DNA from: Tretioscincus oriximinensis
Lineage: Eukaryota > Chordata > Lepidosauria > Squamata > Gymnophthalmidae
Length of the DNA stretch: 64,000 nucleotides
NCBI GenBank assembly: GCA_022410635.1
Contig: JAJVDF010000496.1
Span: 1-64,000 of the forward strand
Reading direction: 5' to 3'
The notes beneath the pieces are model-generated. The model did no database searches, was not told the DNA's origin, and saw only the letters and a list, made by a program, of their open reading frames with translations. Both the position numbers and the translations under genes were made by a program. Shown piece by piece: positions 12,501 through 25,500 of the stretch; positions within the stretch are counted from its first letter, which is position 1; each line of letters starts with the position of its first letter.

Positions 12501-15500
12501 CATTTGAGTGATAGGCGAATGATTCTGCACTTATCTTCTAAGAATGGTCTTCAAATCATTCCTGACTAGGTCAATGTCATGAATGTACAAGATCTTCTGC
12601 ACATTGTATGCAAGAACATTTCTGTTCCTGCCCCCACAGCAGCAAACACACAAATGAGGCACTTTCTGGTGTTGCATCCAGATCGCAGGCTCCTTCCCAA
12701 CCCCAATACTGTGGGGAAAGTATATACATTGCACAAAAGTGAATGAGATGAACTGGATGAAACACCAATGGTCCATTCCACTCTCCAAGGTACAATTCAT
12801 AACAGAAACAAGCCAGGAAGTGCTCTAGGTGGCTGGTAGACAGTTGAAACAGAAACGTTCATCCATCCATCAGAAGGTCACCCCAAGAGTAATTTCTTTA
12901 GGTAGGTTCTTCATGAGTAAGTCCTGGATCATTGCTATGGAAATGCAAATATGCTCACTATTCTGCTGCCCAAATCCTTTGTTTTTAAAGTAAAGAATGT
13001 CAATTAAAGGGTCTTTCTTTTCTCTTTCCTCTCCGTGGTACTAAACACAGGATTGTTTTCCAAGGGCTAGAAAAACAAGATGCCTTCACTCTCTTTTTGC
13101 ATTAGCTGTGAATCCTAATATTTGTCTTCTGTGCTATTTATTTAGGAGGCCTAGAATCAGATTGTGAGGATACTGCTTAAGTCTCAGAACTTTCATCTCA
13201 TTTCTGTACAAATATTTGAGTTCACTTCAGTGGGTGAACCAGGGCAGTGCTTTGGGTGTTTACACGGGTAGAACTTATAGGCGGTCAGGTGTCCAGGATC
13301 TCTTACATCTTCATCCTGTTTCACTATGGTTTTATCTCTCTTTTCCTGTGGTCTACTATGTATTTATGCCACTCATTCTTGTACTGCTTTCTCTTGGCAT
13401 GCAATTGCTTTCATTGCAATGAATTATGACAGCTGAAACTAGGCTAGTATATAGCAACCTGATTAGCAAAAGCAAAACGTTGTCTCAGATAAGCAGTGGT
13501 TGCAGCTGTCTGAACCGGCCCTGATTATCTTAAAAAAACAAAACAAAACCAAATCATTATAGCGACAAGAAAAAGTGCCTTTTTCTAATACAAGTGTTTT
13601 ATGACAAGATCCCACTCCTTATTTACTTAATGTGTGGATACACAAAGTTAATTTTAATCTGCACAGCAGAACCTTATTAACTCCCTAACCTGCCTGGCTG
13701 CAACTCATAGCAAACCCCACTCCCCCCGTCCCCTTGCTAAAGAATAATAATCTGTTTTTTTATATCCTGCCCCTTACCTGAAGGGACTCAGAGCGTCGTA
13801 CAAGAATACTTTTAGCCAAAGACTTATATCTATTCTATCCTCTCCACCATGTTGTGATAGTACTCATTCATCCACTCGCAAATTTATTTGCTTTAAAACA
13901 GCTGAGTTGGCTGAATCTAAGGCCAGTAGAGGGCGCTCAATACTCTCCATGACTGACACAGGGATTTGGACTCTGATATCTGTGTTGAGCTGAAAGCAAG
14001 GGTTTGTGTACCTGTGTTTTACAGCTGCTCAATAAAAAATGTTAATGAAAAATAGACTGTAGGGATAGACAGAGATCCCATCTCCATTTCCCACTGAAAT
14101 CACCTGGAAGAAGTGGCTTTGCCACTGCATCGCCAACTGTAGCGGCACCAGGTGTCTTGTAGCAAACTGTGCATCCCATTTCTGGGATAAGAACATAAGA
14201 ACATAAGAAGAGCCATACTGGATCAGGCCACAGCCCATCGAGTCCAGCATTCTGTGTCACACAAAGGCCCACCAGATGCACCTGGGCAGTCCGAACAGAG
14301 GAAAGCAAAATATGCTGCTCCTGTTCGTGACTCCCTGCAAATGGTATTTCAAAAGTCCTGCCTGTTGCTCCATCCCGGAGGCTACATCCAGACAACTATC
14401 TTAGTATCCATTTATACCCTTAAGTGTCCATAAACCTGTCTAGTCCTGTCTTGAAACTATCCAAGCTGTTAGCTACCACTACCTCTTCAGGAAGTAAATT
14501 CCACAGGCCGATGACCCTCTGGGTGAAAAAATACTTCCCTTTGAGGCATTATTTCTGCACACCATTATTTCATATTCTGAATGGAGGTGCTAGCCAAGGA
14601 AATGACTCCAAATAGAAAGGTGAAGACGGTGCTGGTAGACCCCAGAGTTTCCACCACATGCCCAGGAACCAGATGCCTTGCCCAGTAAGTAGAGCCTTGT
14701 CTTGATTGTATTATTTTGTATTATTGTTTAATAGATTATTTTACACAGCTGAAATCCAACTACTAGGAAGCCTGTGAATAAAACGGCCTTTTAGCACCAC
14801 CACCTTGTTGCCCTGCCTCCATGCTGTCCCAGCCCGACAACGGAGAGGCTGCCTGGCAGGGTGGCTGGGTAACTGCATGCCCTGGTGCCAACCCATGCGT
14901 TGTACTGCTGCGCGGCAAAAGGCTGCAACAGTGAGGGGGGCGGGCTCAGATGGTGTCTTGCCCAATAGTCTGGCTCCAGGTTGATGGACACTAATTGTGT
15001 CCATTGACCTGACACAGAGCGGCAATACCACGATTTGTGGGACATGATTTAGATAGAGGAGGATAGGGCAGAATTTTTCACCAAACAGGGATGGCCGCTC
15101 TTTCTCTGCATGCAGACAAATAAGAAGAGAAAGAGAGAAATCAGCAGAGGAGACCAGAGCTGAGAATGTAGAAGAAAATTTCATTCCCACCAAGGTGCTG
15201 GAAGAACTTTGATTCTGTTTCATTCACATTTATTATCCTAAATGGTAGAGTTTTCAGTTTTGAGGAAGTTTTAGAAACAGAAATACTACTGTATTTAAAA
15301 CAAGTTTCACTTTAGATTCAATAGCTTTATGGCAGATGTTCAGCTGCTTCTGTATTTACCTGACTGGGTTTGAAATCAAGGGGCCTGAAACTATTTAGTC
15401 CACTGATTCTAACCACAGGAAGGCATGAGCAGAATCAGGGCTATCAGCATTTGTCAAGATCAAGCTAGATCTAGATAAGCATGTTAGTGAGGAAGTCATT

Positions 15501-15648
15501 TGTATCCTTGTGGCTTTCAAAATGAAAAGTGCAACATTTAGAACAGTCTGCTTAACCAGGCCACTAAGCAAGATACAAAGTTTGTCAAATTTTGTTTTTA
15601 GGTATTTAAATCACTTTGTAATTGATACAGTCAATGAGCTAATCATTA

Positions 15649-15734
<86 letters not shown>

Positions 15735-18700
15735 CCACCACCACCACCACCACCAATTTGACAACTATTGTTGTCTCAGCAAGGGTTTTATATGCTCTCA
15801 GCAATGTAGTTGCCACAAGAGGTAAGAATGGGTGGACAAACTACTGACCACCATTTCTCATCATTTCTAACCAAAGGCCAGATTGGCAGATATGTTTTGC
15901 AGACATCTGGTGGACTCCAGTTTGAGCATGGTGAACTAGGTATTGGGTCTCCAGCATAGAATATATTCTAGGCAGTAGCCAAATATGCTGTATGCTTGGA
16001 TCTTATGTTCCAAATGGCCACTTTCTAACTCTAGCCATGGTTTCTTCACATGTTTCTTTGCACTCTAGATTTTCATTTATCCCAGACAGCACTGTGGCTA
16101 TATTATGCTGGGTCTCAATTCTATTAATAGCAGAGGTCCATGCTGAGACTTCAGGGTTTGATAAGGCTCTGTTTGAAAACCTTCATTTGACCTTAGTATA
16201 TCACAGTGTTATCAAAATAGGCTTAGTAGGAATAGAGATGTTTCCAAGATGAATTTCTTCAGGTATGGTCACCACTGGTTGGTAAGATTACGACATAATT
16301 AATGAGCCAAAGTTTTTAATCTGGATGATAGAGATTATAACTTTTAGTCCCTGTCGGAATACCATCACTGCCATTTAAACATCAAATTATTTCAGACAAA
16401 CCATGCTTCTTCGTCATGGCCAAGTAATATAAACATAGTTTTAAGTGTCATAGTTCCATCAAAATCTCAGGTGACACAAAGCACTCCAATAGCACAACTA
16501 ATGGATGGCTAATTGGATGCTCACAGAATGCATGGAAAATAACTTGTTCGGTCATCTTCTGTCACTTTTACTTGCAATTTATCTTGATATCTCCATGGTT
16601 TTGGCTCAGGGTAGCTTTATTCATTTTTCCTTGGGTTGCTATTTTTGATAACATGGTTTCATTGGTTTCCAGTACTACAAAAGATATTGAACATGTGGTC
16701 TGTTTGGACCACAGAAATGCATGGTCTGGAACAGGGCTATCTGTACAATGGCATTGTTCCAGAACATCTTCCTCCCTAAGCCTTTGGGATAAATGTTTGT
16801 ACATTCCTCAAATGGGTCACCAGTAGTTTCGGTCTAAGAGGTGTGGATCAGAACTTGCCATCAAGAGCTTTTTAAATAGATCTATTGGTGGTCCCAATCA
16901 GAGCTTTTGTAAAATGCAAATGGAGTACTGAAATGGAACTCAATAGTGAACCCCTTTAGACCAAAGATAAGTACACAAAGGGTCTGGATGAGGAACTTAC
17001 TGCCTAATGAAATCTATGACTCTTTCCACACTTGGCCTTATTCCGTGCAGGAATTGCTGTAATTTGCATTCCAGATATAAACTGGAATAAGGCCACTGCA
17101 GAAAGAACCTATATGACCTTATTTTTTGTGTCCCATTTTTTTTTCTTCCAGACCTCCCTAATTTGCAGAATAAAGTTGTCTGCTGCCATTTGGCTAGTTA
17201 GTGTGAGTTAATGAGCTTCTGCTGTAGCTTTTCACATTGGAGAATAAGAAGATAAAGTGTGGCGATGCAGTAGAAATAACTTAAAAAGATTAAATACCTT
17301 CATTTTCTATAGTGTCAACTACATTGTTGACAAGCTGTATGACAGTCACTATGGAAGCTTGTGGGCAGAAGGGAAGCAGAAATAAAGGGAAGGGTAGATT
17401 CATGTTAGTATTTATAACACAGCAACATTGGGTACCAATATTAAATTCTCGTAGTGTAGACAGAATCGCAGGGAGATGTATATGGGAAGTTGTAGGGAAG
17501 GGTGGGGGGAAGTTGTGGCATTAATAAATTATGCAGCAGCTTGAAGGACATTTCAATTTCAGATAATCCCATACAATTTTTTTCCACAACAGAAAAGCTA
17601 ATAGGGAAACATTCAAAGGCAGCACTTTCAGAAAGCTCATATGTGGTGATGAATATCAGTTCATAAATTCAACCAGGATTGTCCGGCAAATTCAATTAGC
17701 CGTGACAGTATCTTGTCTACCTGACACGAGTCTCTAATTAATCCTTGCTTAAGGGAGAAAGGCTGCTACCCACCAAGCAACTGTTATCTTTAAGGCAATC
17801 GCAAGGCTATGCAACGGTGTGAAAGCTGGTGGCTTAAATCTTGTTCTCCTGCCAGTCTCCTGGGAATAATTTCACTTACTATGAACTGCCTGTGAGGCAA
17901 AGTCTTTGTGGTGGGCAAATGATCACATACTTCACAGTCTTAATTAAAAGGACATAATTAAATCGTTTATGTTCAAGGGCTGTGCTTTTTTATGAAATGA
18001 AACTGAAAATAATGCACTAGATCAGAGAGCCGTCCCTTCAACATATTCCGGCAAGTTACCGTCATAAATTTCAGACCTTTAAAATTCAGGAACTCGTTCA
18101 CTTTAGCCATATTTAATGTGCTGCCTTTAAGGTCTTATCCCCACTGAATTTTATTCTGGGCTATATCTCAGAATATTTATTTATTCATACTTATACTTCG
18201 CCCTTATACCCAAAGGTCTCGGTGCAGCCAACAATAAAAGCAAAATTGACATATTAAAACTGTATCTGAAGGTGAGGAGGAAAATGGCATTTCTTCAACC
18301 AAAGGCCAAGTTAAAGAACAAGAGCCTGCCATCTACATGCTAGTGTAGACTATGGCAGGCCCTGAGGGGAGCCTGCCACAGCCAAATTGGTATGGCCAAG
18401 TTCTGTACCAATATGGAGCCCAGGATAAGGCTCAGTGGGGACAGGGGCTAACATGCCTTCCTCAGAACAATTATGTCCATGTGGATTGAAAGAGATAGAA
18501 AGCATTAGTCATGTCCTACTCCCACTTTCAAAAAAAATAACTATTTATTCATAATAGACATTGCAATCGGGAAAAAGAGAAGGAAAAATAATAAATGTTC
18601 AAGAAATATGTACATAAATAATACCACCATTAATACAACCCCTTCCCCAGGAAGGTGATTTAGGTTTTTCACATCATTTTTATCTCCTTATACAACCAAT

Positions 18701-21700
18701 CTTTGGGAACCAAATATTTGGCTGCAGACACATGGGGGATTAAAATCTGTAGTGTGAGAAACAATTGCGGAATGCATCTATACCTGTCAATCCGCATAGA
18801 ATTAGTGAGACAACAAGGAAGTAGATACTGAGCCTACTCAGTCTCAGAGTCTGCGCTGGTGTGTGAGACAAGTAACCTTGAAGTAAATACCGAGCATGCC
18901 CAGCCAGTGATTCTTCCTGGCATAATCCCATTAAGGAATGATACACAGGAAGGTTTCTTGTATCTCTGGTTGAAGGCATGGCAATTTCATAGGACATCAG
19001 CTGAAGAATATTGTGGGGCAAAGGACTTTTTTTCCGGGTGCGTTGTGAAAACTCATTTAGTACAAGGAGCAAAATCATCATCATGTAAATATTATTGCAC
19101 TCTGAACCCCGCGTGTACCTGCAGCCAAAATCACTTGCAATAAATTTATATTCAATTTATTCTGGTTATCATTATCCCTAATAAATGTTTCTGGAAACGT
19201 ATCCTGTCTGCCTTTGAAAATGTCGTACCAAAGTGATCAACTTTATAAGAATACCGTTTATAGACAGTCCATGAATCACTTGATTTCTATTCACCTGACA
19301 TTATTTAATGGCAGATCTAATGTGCTGTCTTGATAACTCCTTACTCAGTGATGCACTGCAGATTGTTTGAGGTGAAAACTATCGGTCAGAGATTTGAGTT
19401 TTGCTTCTTACACTTTGGTGCTGTTACAACCCGTGCTTTTAATCATTCGGCAATCCTGGAGAACTGGACTAAACCAGGAGCAATGAGCTATGTTGGGATT
19501 GCAACACATACATATAGTCAGGGGATAATTCTGGGTTTAAGTCTGGTCTGAATGTGGTCCAAGCTCTCAAAACTGTTACAAAGCAGTAGCTGCCAAAACG
19601 GTGGCCAGAATATCTAGAACATTTGGAAGGAGTGGTTTTATTTATGAAACAGTGCTCTGTTTGGGAATGCCTGTCTTGGCAACATTCTGAAAGCGGAACT
19701 TTCTGCAGTTTTAGTCTTTAGTACAACACAGTTTTATATTTATAAGTGTACAATGCATTTGAATCATCAATTACCAACACTGTAAACATTGGTCAAACAA
19801 TGTAATTTTTCATTTGCTATCTGCACACACAATGAAATGTCTTCTGTGGCACCAGTTACCTAGGAATTCTTGGGAGTAAATTATTTTTGCAGCAAAGGCT
19901 GGAATAACAAAATTGTTGTTCTTACCATTATCGTCACCTGAATCTGACTGGTAGGAGCTGAGGGACTGAACTTCAGAGTTGCTGCCTTTGTTGCTTCCTG
20001 AAAAGCAGGTCACCTCTTCTGCTTCATCTAGTCCTTTCCCTATTTGCAGTCCAAAAAAAAGATGAAACATAGTTAGGTTGGCCTGTACTTCAGTCACAGT
20101 GGCTGTATCAACAAAGCATTTTTTTATGCTGGAATCTAATATATTTAAGAAAGGTGCCAGGAACTGTGCTTCCAGACTGGATTGAAAGCATGAGGGGACA
20201 TTAAAAAAAATAGCCGCATCCACAGCATTCTGCTGCTGTGTAGTCCAGAAGGGGCTGATGTAACAAGCCCGTGGCTACGCTGTCGGTGCAAAGACAGGCC
20301 AACGGGGGGTGGGGGTGGGTGGGAGGGAGAGAAATGGGATTCACAGGCTTCGGAGTGGCCACCCTCTGCTAGTTTCCCAATAATCCAATTAATTGATTTT
20401 AATGCACCTTGTTCATACCTTTACAGTATATTCCCAGTTTTGACACTGTGATACTTGAGACTTTACACGCACGTGACACACTCTCTGTCAGCCATTTTGT
20501 TTGTTGTTTATCAAGGGGAAGTCCATTAGTCCCCCCTCCCAAATACTATTGGATAGTTTGCTGTCAATCTAAGATTCCTTTGACTCTTTCCCTCACAGCT
20601 TCTCGTCAAAACTGTCCCCGCCCATTCTAATTTTCCCATCAGGCAATCACCGTAGCAATCTTTTGGTGTCTATTAAAAGATTATCTTTTAATGTCGGTGT
20701 TTGCAGAATGAGACTTCTGTGAATTGTGATTGCTAAATTTATCTGATAGATGAGATGAAAATGTGAGTTTTATGCACATCTGGAAACATCTTAAAAGAGC
20801 AGGCCACAGGCAATCTCAGCTCTGCTGTCCTTGAGAAAGAAACAGTTATTAGATTTAGAAGAAACAGCTGAAGAGCCTGTCACTGCTACTATGGCACATG
20901 GATTGACTGCGGCAGTCACCTCATCTAGTACTGGTACAGCCAGCCCTGCACATCTGCTGTTTACCTTCAGTGCCGTTTTCCCAGGTTTTTCTGATGGAGT
21001 CACAGTCGGAGCGACATGGAGACACCGCTGGCAGATTGGGGGCCACGCTGCAGACCACAACCCCACGCCTTGCTGTGAGAATCCGGGGAGACTCTGGATG
21101 GAACGTTGTCATCTCCTGATGCTCCACGCCAAGCCCGTCAACTATCTTGTCCAAATTGTTTCTGGAATCGCTTTGGAAGCAAGGAGTGTAAGCCATGGGC
21201 CTCACAGGAACTTGAGGTGGCCCAACTTCTTGATAGATATTGCGGCTGTCCCCACTGTTCCTCATGGTTTTGAACTGGATGCCGTTGCTTTTGTGAAGAA
21301 GAGCAGCCGTAGCAGGGTCTTGGACCAAAGTGATGTTGTTGCGGGAATAGTTCTTTCGAAACACTTTCTTGCGGAATACTATGAAGAGGACTATCAACAA
21401 AAATATAATGAAAAGGACCACAGCAATGCCAATGAGTTCTTCTTTGCCTACGTAAGAATGGCCGGCTTGGATGTTAGGGACAACCACGGGTTTCAGGCCA
21501 CAGTGTGGGCCAACAAACCCAGGAGTGCAGTTGCATAGAAATGAGCCGAATAAGTTGACACACGAGCCGCCATTTTCACACTTTTCCCTTTCACATTCAT
21601 TGATATCTTCCTCACACCTGAAGGGGAAAAAAAGTCAAGGCAGAAAAATGATTAGACAAGTTAATCTTGCCTTCATACTGAAAGAAAACAGGACCCGGTT

Positions 21701-22473
21701 TGCCCTTGAACTGGAAAATAGTTCAAATGATTAAAAAAACAAAGCTTTTGACTCTTAAATTTGTATGGCTCTATATGTATGACTTGCCCCTGCCACGACT
21801 GGGTGAGTGTTTTTTTGCTCCATTACAGTGATTGGAGGGTGAGTAGGGCAGACATACAGCACATAGAAAGCCTAGAATACAGCACCCACACTTCCTGCTC
21901 TAGGGCTAAGAGCAGGAACGGTTCTGTTGTGGGAAGCGCAAATGGTGGAAAATGTTCTCTCCCCACCAGTGAACATAAGAACTTAAGAGGAGTCCTGCTG
22001 AATCGGGCCATAGCCCATCTACTTCAGCATCCTTTCTGATACAGTAGCCCACTAATTGCACCAGGGCAGTCTCAACAGAAGAAGGCAAAATCTCCACCTG
22101 TTCTAGAGTACCTGCAAATGGCATTTCAGGAATTCTGCTTGTTGCTCCATCCTAATAACTATTAATACTCCTGTCTTCTGTGAATTTGTCTAGTTCTATC
22201 TTGAAGCTATCCAGACTGCTAGCTATCTTTACCGCTTCTGGAAATGAATTCCATGGACCAGTGAATGGGAAAGGTTCCCGGAGCTCAGTAAGGACATGCA
22301 ACTGTATGAATCTAATAGTAAGGAAAGTTAGAATTAATATGTTTAGCTATCTGGTGAAGACCCACCTATTCACCCTCTCCTTGAAGGCACTGTCAGCATT
22401 TTTAAATGCCTTAGTTTAATTGCTTTTATGATTTTTTTAAATTGAATCCTGGAACCTTTGGGTATGGGGTGGA

Positions 22474-22509
<36 letters not shown>

Positions 22510-25500
22510 AAATATAAATAAATAAATTGGAGGAGAAGTTCCAGCAATGTCTATTAGAATGGATGCCTTGAGCTTTGGGTACTGCTTCCAGCTTAGAGGG
22601 ACAAACAGAATTCCTCTTAATATCATTTGCAAGGAGTCATTTGCAGGTGAAGTTTCTGTCTTTGTCTTCAGTTTGAGATGCCCAGAAGTAACTGGACTAG
22701 AAGGATTTTGATCTGATCCAGCAGGGCTCCTCTGATGTTCACATATCCTTAAAACTCTGTGCATCTCTGACAGACTACTGAAGAAGAGCTATGTCAGCTG
22801 TAAATGTTTAAGGCACTGTCTGCATTAGAACATACTTCAGAAAGGGAGACAGAAAAGGAATTTGACTGTCTGCTTTCTCAAAATATGTTGGAATTACATT
22901 ATCCAATGTGACAAAACTGCTTGTCTATTTCTTATATTATGAACATTATGAAATGTATCTGGCAAAATATGCATTGCTTCGCAAGGTAGTTATACCTACA
23001 GTAAATTAGATTTTTATTATAGCACATACCAGAGTACAACATGATGTTTTCATCTGCTGATTTAGGAGTATACTAGGAATAAATCTAACTAGCATATTCT
23101 GGCAGAGCCATGTTCTGGATATCTTAAGGTTTGTGCACGTATGTTTATTAAATCCATATAACTAGCATCTACACTTATATTGATTTCTCCTTCTCAGCCA
23201 GAAGATGAACTGGCAGTGAAGGCTTGGGCACTCAAATGTTCCTGCTTAAAATAAAATACATGTCTGGACACTGCCTAACTCAGAATCACAGAGCTGGAAG
23301 GGACCTCCAGGGTCTTTGGGTCTATGCAGTATTCACTTCATAATGTAGTATTAATTCCAGACAGAAGACTGTCCAGTCCCTGATGGAAGATATCCAATGA
23401 AGAAGAACTCACCACCTTCTGTGTCAATCTGTTCCATTGGTTGCCCTTACTGAAATAACATTTTTTTCTGATATCTGTATCTATTTTCTTGCAGTTCATC
23501 CCCTTGTGCCAATGAAAACAAAACTGATCCTTCTGCTCTGTGATTGCCCTTCAGATATTTGCACATAGCTGTTATGTCTCCTCTCCTCTTTTGCAAAGTG
23601 AACATCCCTAGGATCTTTAATCATGGGACATGGTTCCCAGACCACTCTCCATCTTTATAATTCACATTTGAACTTGCTCTACTTTTCTTTTTAAACTGGG
23701 GTGCCCAGAATTGAATACAGTACTCTGAGTGTAATCTGACTAAAGTACAGTACAGAAGAATACATACTTCACATGATTTGATTCTATGCTCCTTTTAATG
23801 CAAACCAGGATTGTGTTTGCCTTTTTTGCAGCTGCTTCACACTGTTGGCTCATGCTTAATCTGTGATCTACCAATACAACAAGGTCTGTTGAGATAGATT
23901 CCTCTCATCCTGTATGTGCTATTCTGATTTTTTTTTCTGACCAGTTGCATTTCTTTTTGGACCTTCTTAACATATCAAGGTCCCTCTGGTAATTATCTTA
24001 CTTACGTCACTCCTGTTAATCCATTCTTGCAGCTACAAATGAAAGCACTGCCAATGGGATCACACGATCCTCCATTGCGGCAAGGGTTTGGAAAGCAGGC
24101 TGTGATCTCCGACTCACAGTTGCGCCCAGTGAACTGAGAGAGGCAACTGCACTGATAACCTAGGATGAAAGAAAGAAAGAAAGAAAGAGAGAAAGTGACA
24201 AGAGGACAAAGAGAATAAAAACATTGTGGATTACTTATCAGGGTGGAATGGGACGTTTAGCATTTATACACGGATCTCTATTTCCATCTAGTGGCTGATT
24301 TAGGAATGCTACTGACTTTAAATTTTTTTTGAAGCCCAACAGATAATACTCAATTTCAGAGAAATAGCAGTGCTAGTCCAGTAGAAAGTCCAGCAAAGCG
24401 GCTAGTAGCACTGAGAGACTAACAGGAGAAAAGTGGGTAGCATAAGCTTTAGTAGACACGTCTACTTCTTGTCTATGGAAGCTTATGTCACCCACTTTTC
24501 AGCAGATATTACTGTTTCTGTTTAGATGAGATGCCCAAAACCTGCTCAAAATGTAAAACGGGGCCTTCTCTTCTTAGAAAAGTTTGTGACAGATTTTTCT
24601 TCATATTAGAAAGCAGTGATGACAAACTTTGCATGTCAGGCACACATCGGATATTAGTTAGTAATCCATACCCCATGCAAACAGGCAAAATACAGATTCC
24701 CTTACATTAAATCTAAATTATACAGTTGTGCGTAGATTCAAAATGGGTACATCCATTTGATGCACTGATGCAGAGCCAGACAAAATTTAATCCTTGTGAA
24801 CAGTAATCTATTCACTGCTCATCCCTAGAAACATACATGACATTGAGCAGGAATGACATTTACCTCTTTCTCTGTAAGAGAAATAAGGCTGATTTTTAAA
24901 AAAAATCATAAAATTTGGAGACATGGTGGAATTTCTTATTCCATGTAGAATGCAAATCGAAAGGTATGTCCAGATTTTTTTTTCATGCTATAATAGTGTG
25001 ATTATAAGAGATATGCTACATGTCAGTATGGGATCTAATAATAGTGGTAACACCATTTTCATTTTATTTTTTCTTGCTAGGACTTTTTATGCAATTTCTG
25101 TAGTGTGATGTTCAGTTTTCCCTTCAATAGCTGCAGAGATCTCCTGCTCAGCTTCAAAATCCTTTGCCTGCCTTTCAGCAAGATTGGAGGCTGCAGAAAG
25201 TCGATCAACTGCTTATTCCTGTTGGATTTACAGAGGAAAAAGCAGTAGGATTAATATTAGCCATATAAAACTCAAGTGAGTTTAAAATGAATTTTTCCTT
25301 TGAATTCATTTGCCCAGAAACTTGGGGAGCCAACAGCCACAAGTAACAGATCAGCCAATTACAATCTAGGATTTATGGCAGGTAAGCAAGATGACTCCAT
25401 GGGGATCAGAGGCCATTTCTTCAAGTGTTAGGGCAGCCAGCATTGACAATTCATACAGCATAAAATACAGAAATAGTGCTACAAATAGTCTGGATCCCAA

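Larger units (their letters stand above)
10234..17297 (-). other. FAT3: FAT3 intron between exons 10 and 11
   Basis: The intron is 7.1 kb. Contents recognised: a Tigger-like MITE (10988-11133), a tRNA-derived SINE (13745-14010), a CR1-like copy (14190-14590), the TTA/CCA microsatellite (15647-15757) and a small palindromic MITE (17020-17115). The stretches 11140-13740, 14600-15640 and 15760-17015 contain nothing I recognise. Confidence 0.75.
21618..24005 (-). other. FAT3: FAT3 intron between exons 7 and 8
   Basis: The intron is 2.4 kb and mostly repeats: a CR1-like copy (21968-22260), an L2-like 3' end with a TG run (22310-22530), a small CR1-like piece (22655-22745) and a long CR1 fragment (23279-23995). 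The region 22750-23275 is unassigned. Confidence 0.75.

Noticed and set aside
15510..15761. Open frame with long poly-leucine and poly-proline
   Set aside because: It is a read-through of the TTA and CCA microsatellite with no other coding support.
20831..21538. 235-codon open frame on the plus strand
   Set aside because: It is the antisense shadow of FAT3 exon 8, which has clear homology and splice sites on the minus strand.
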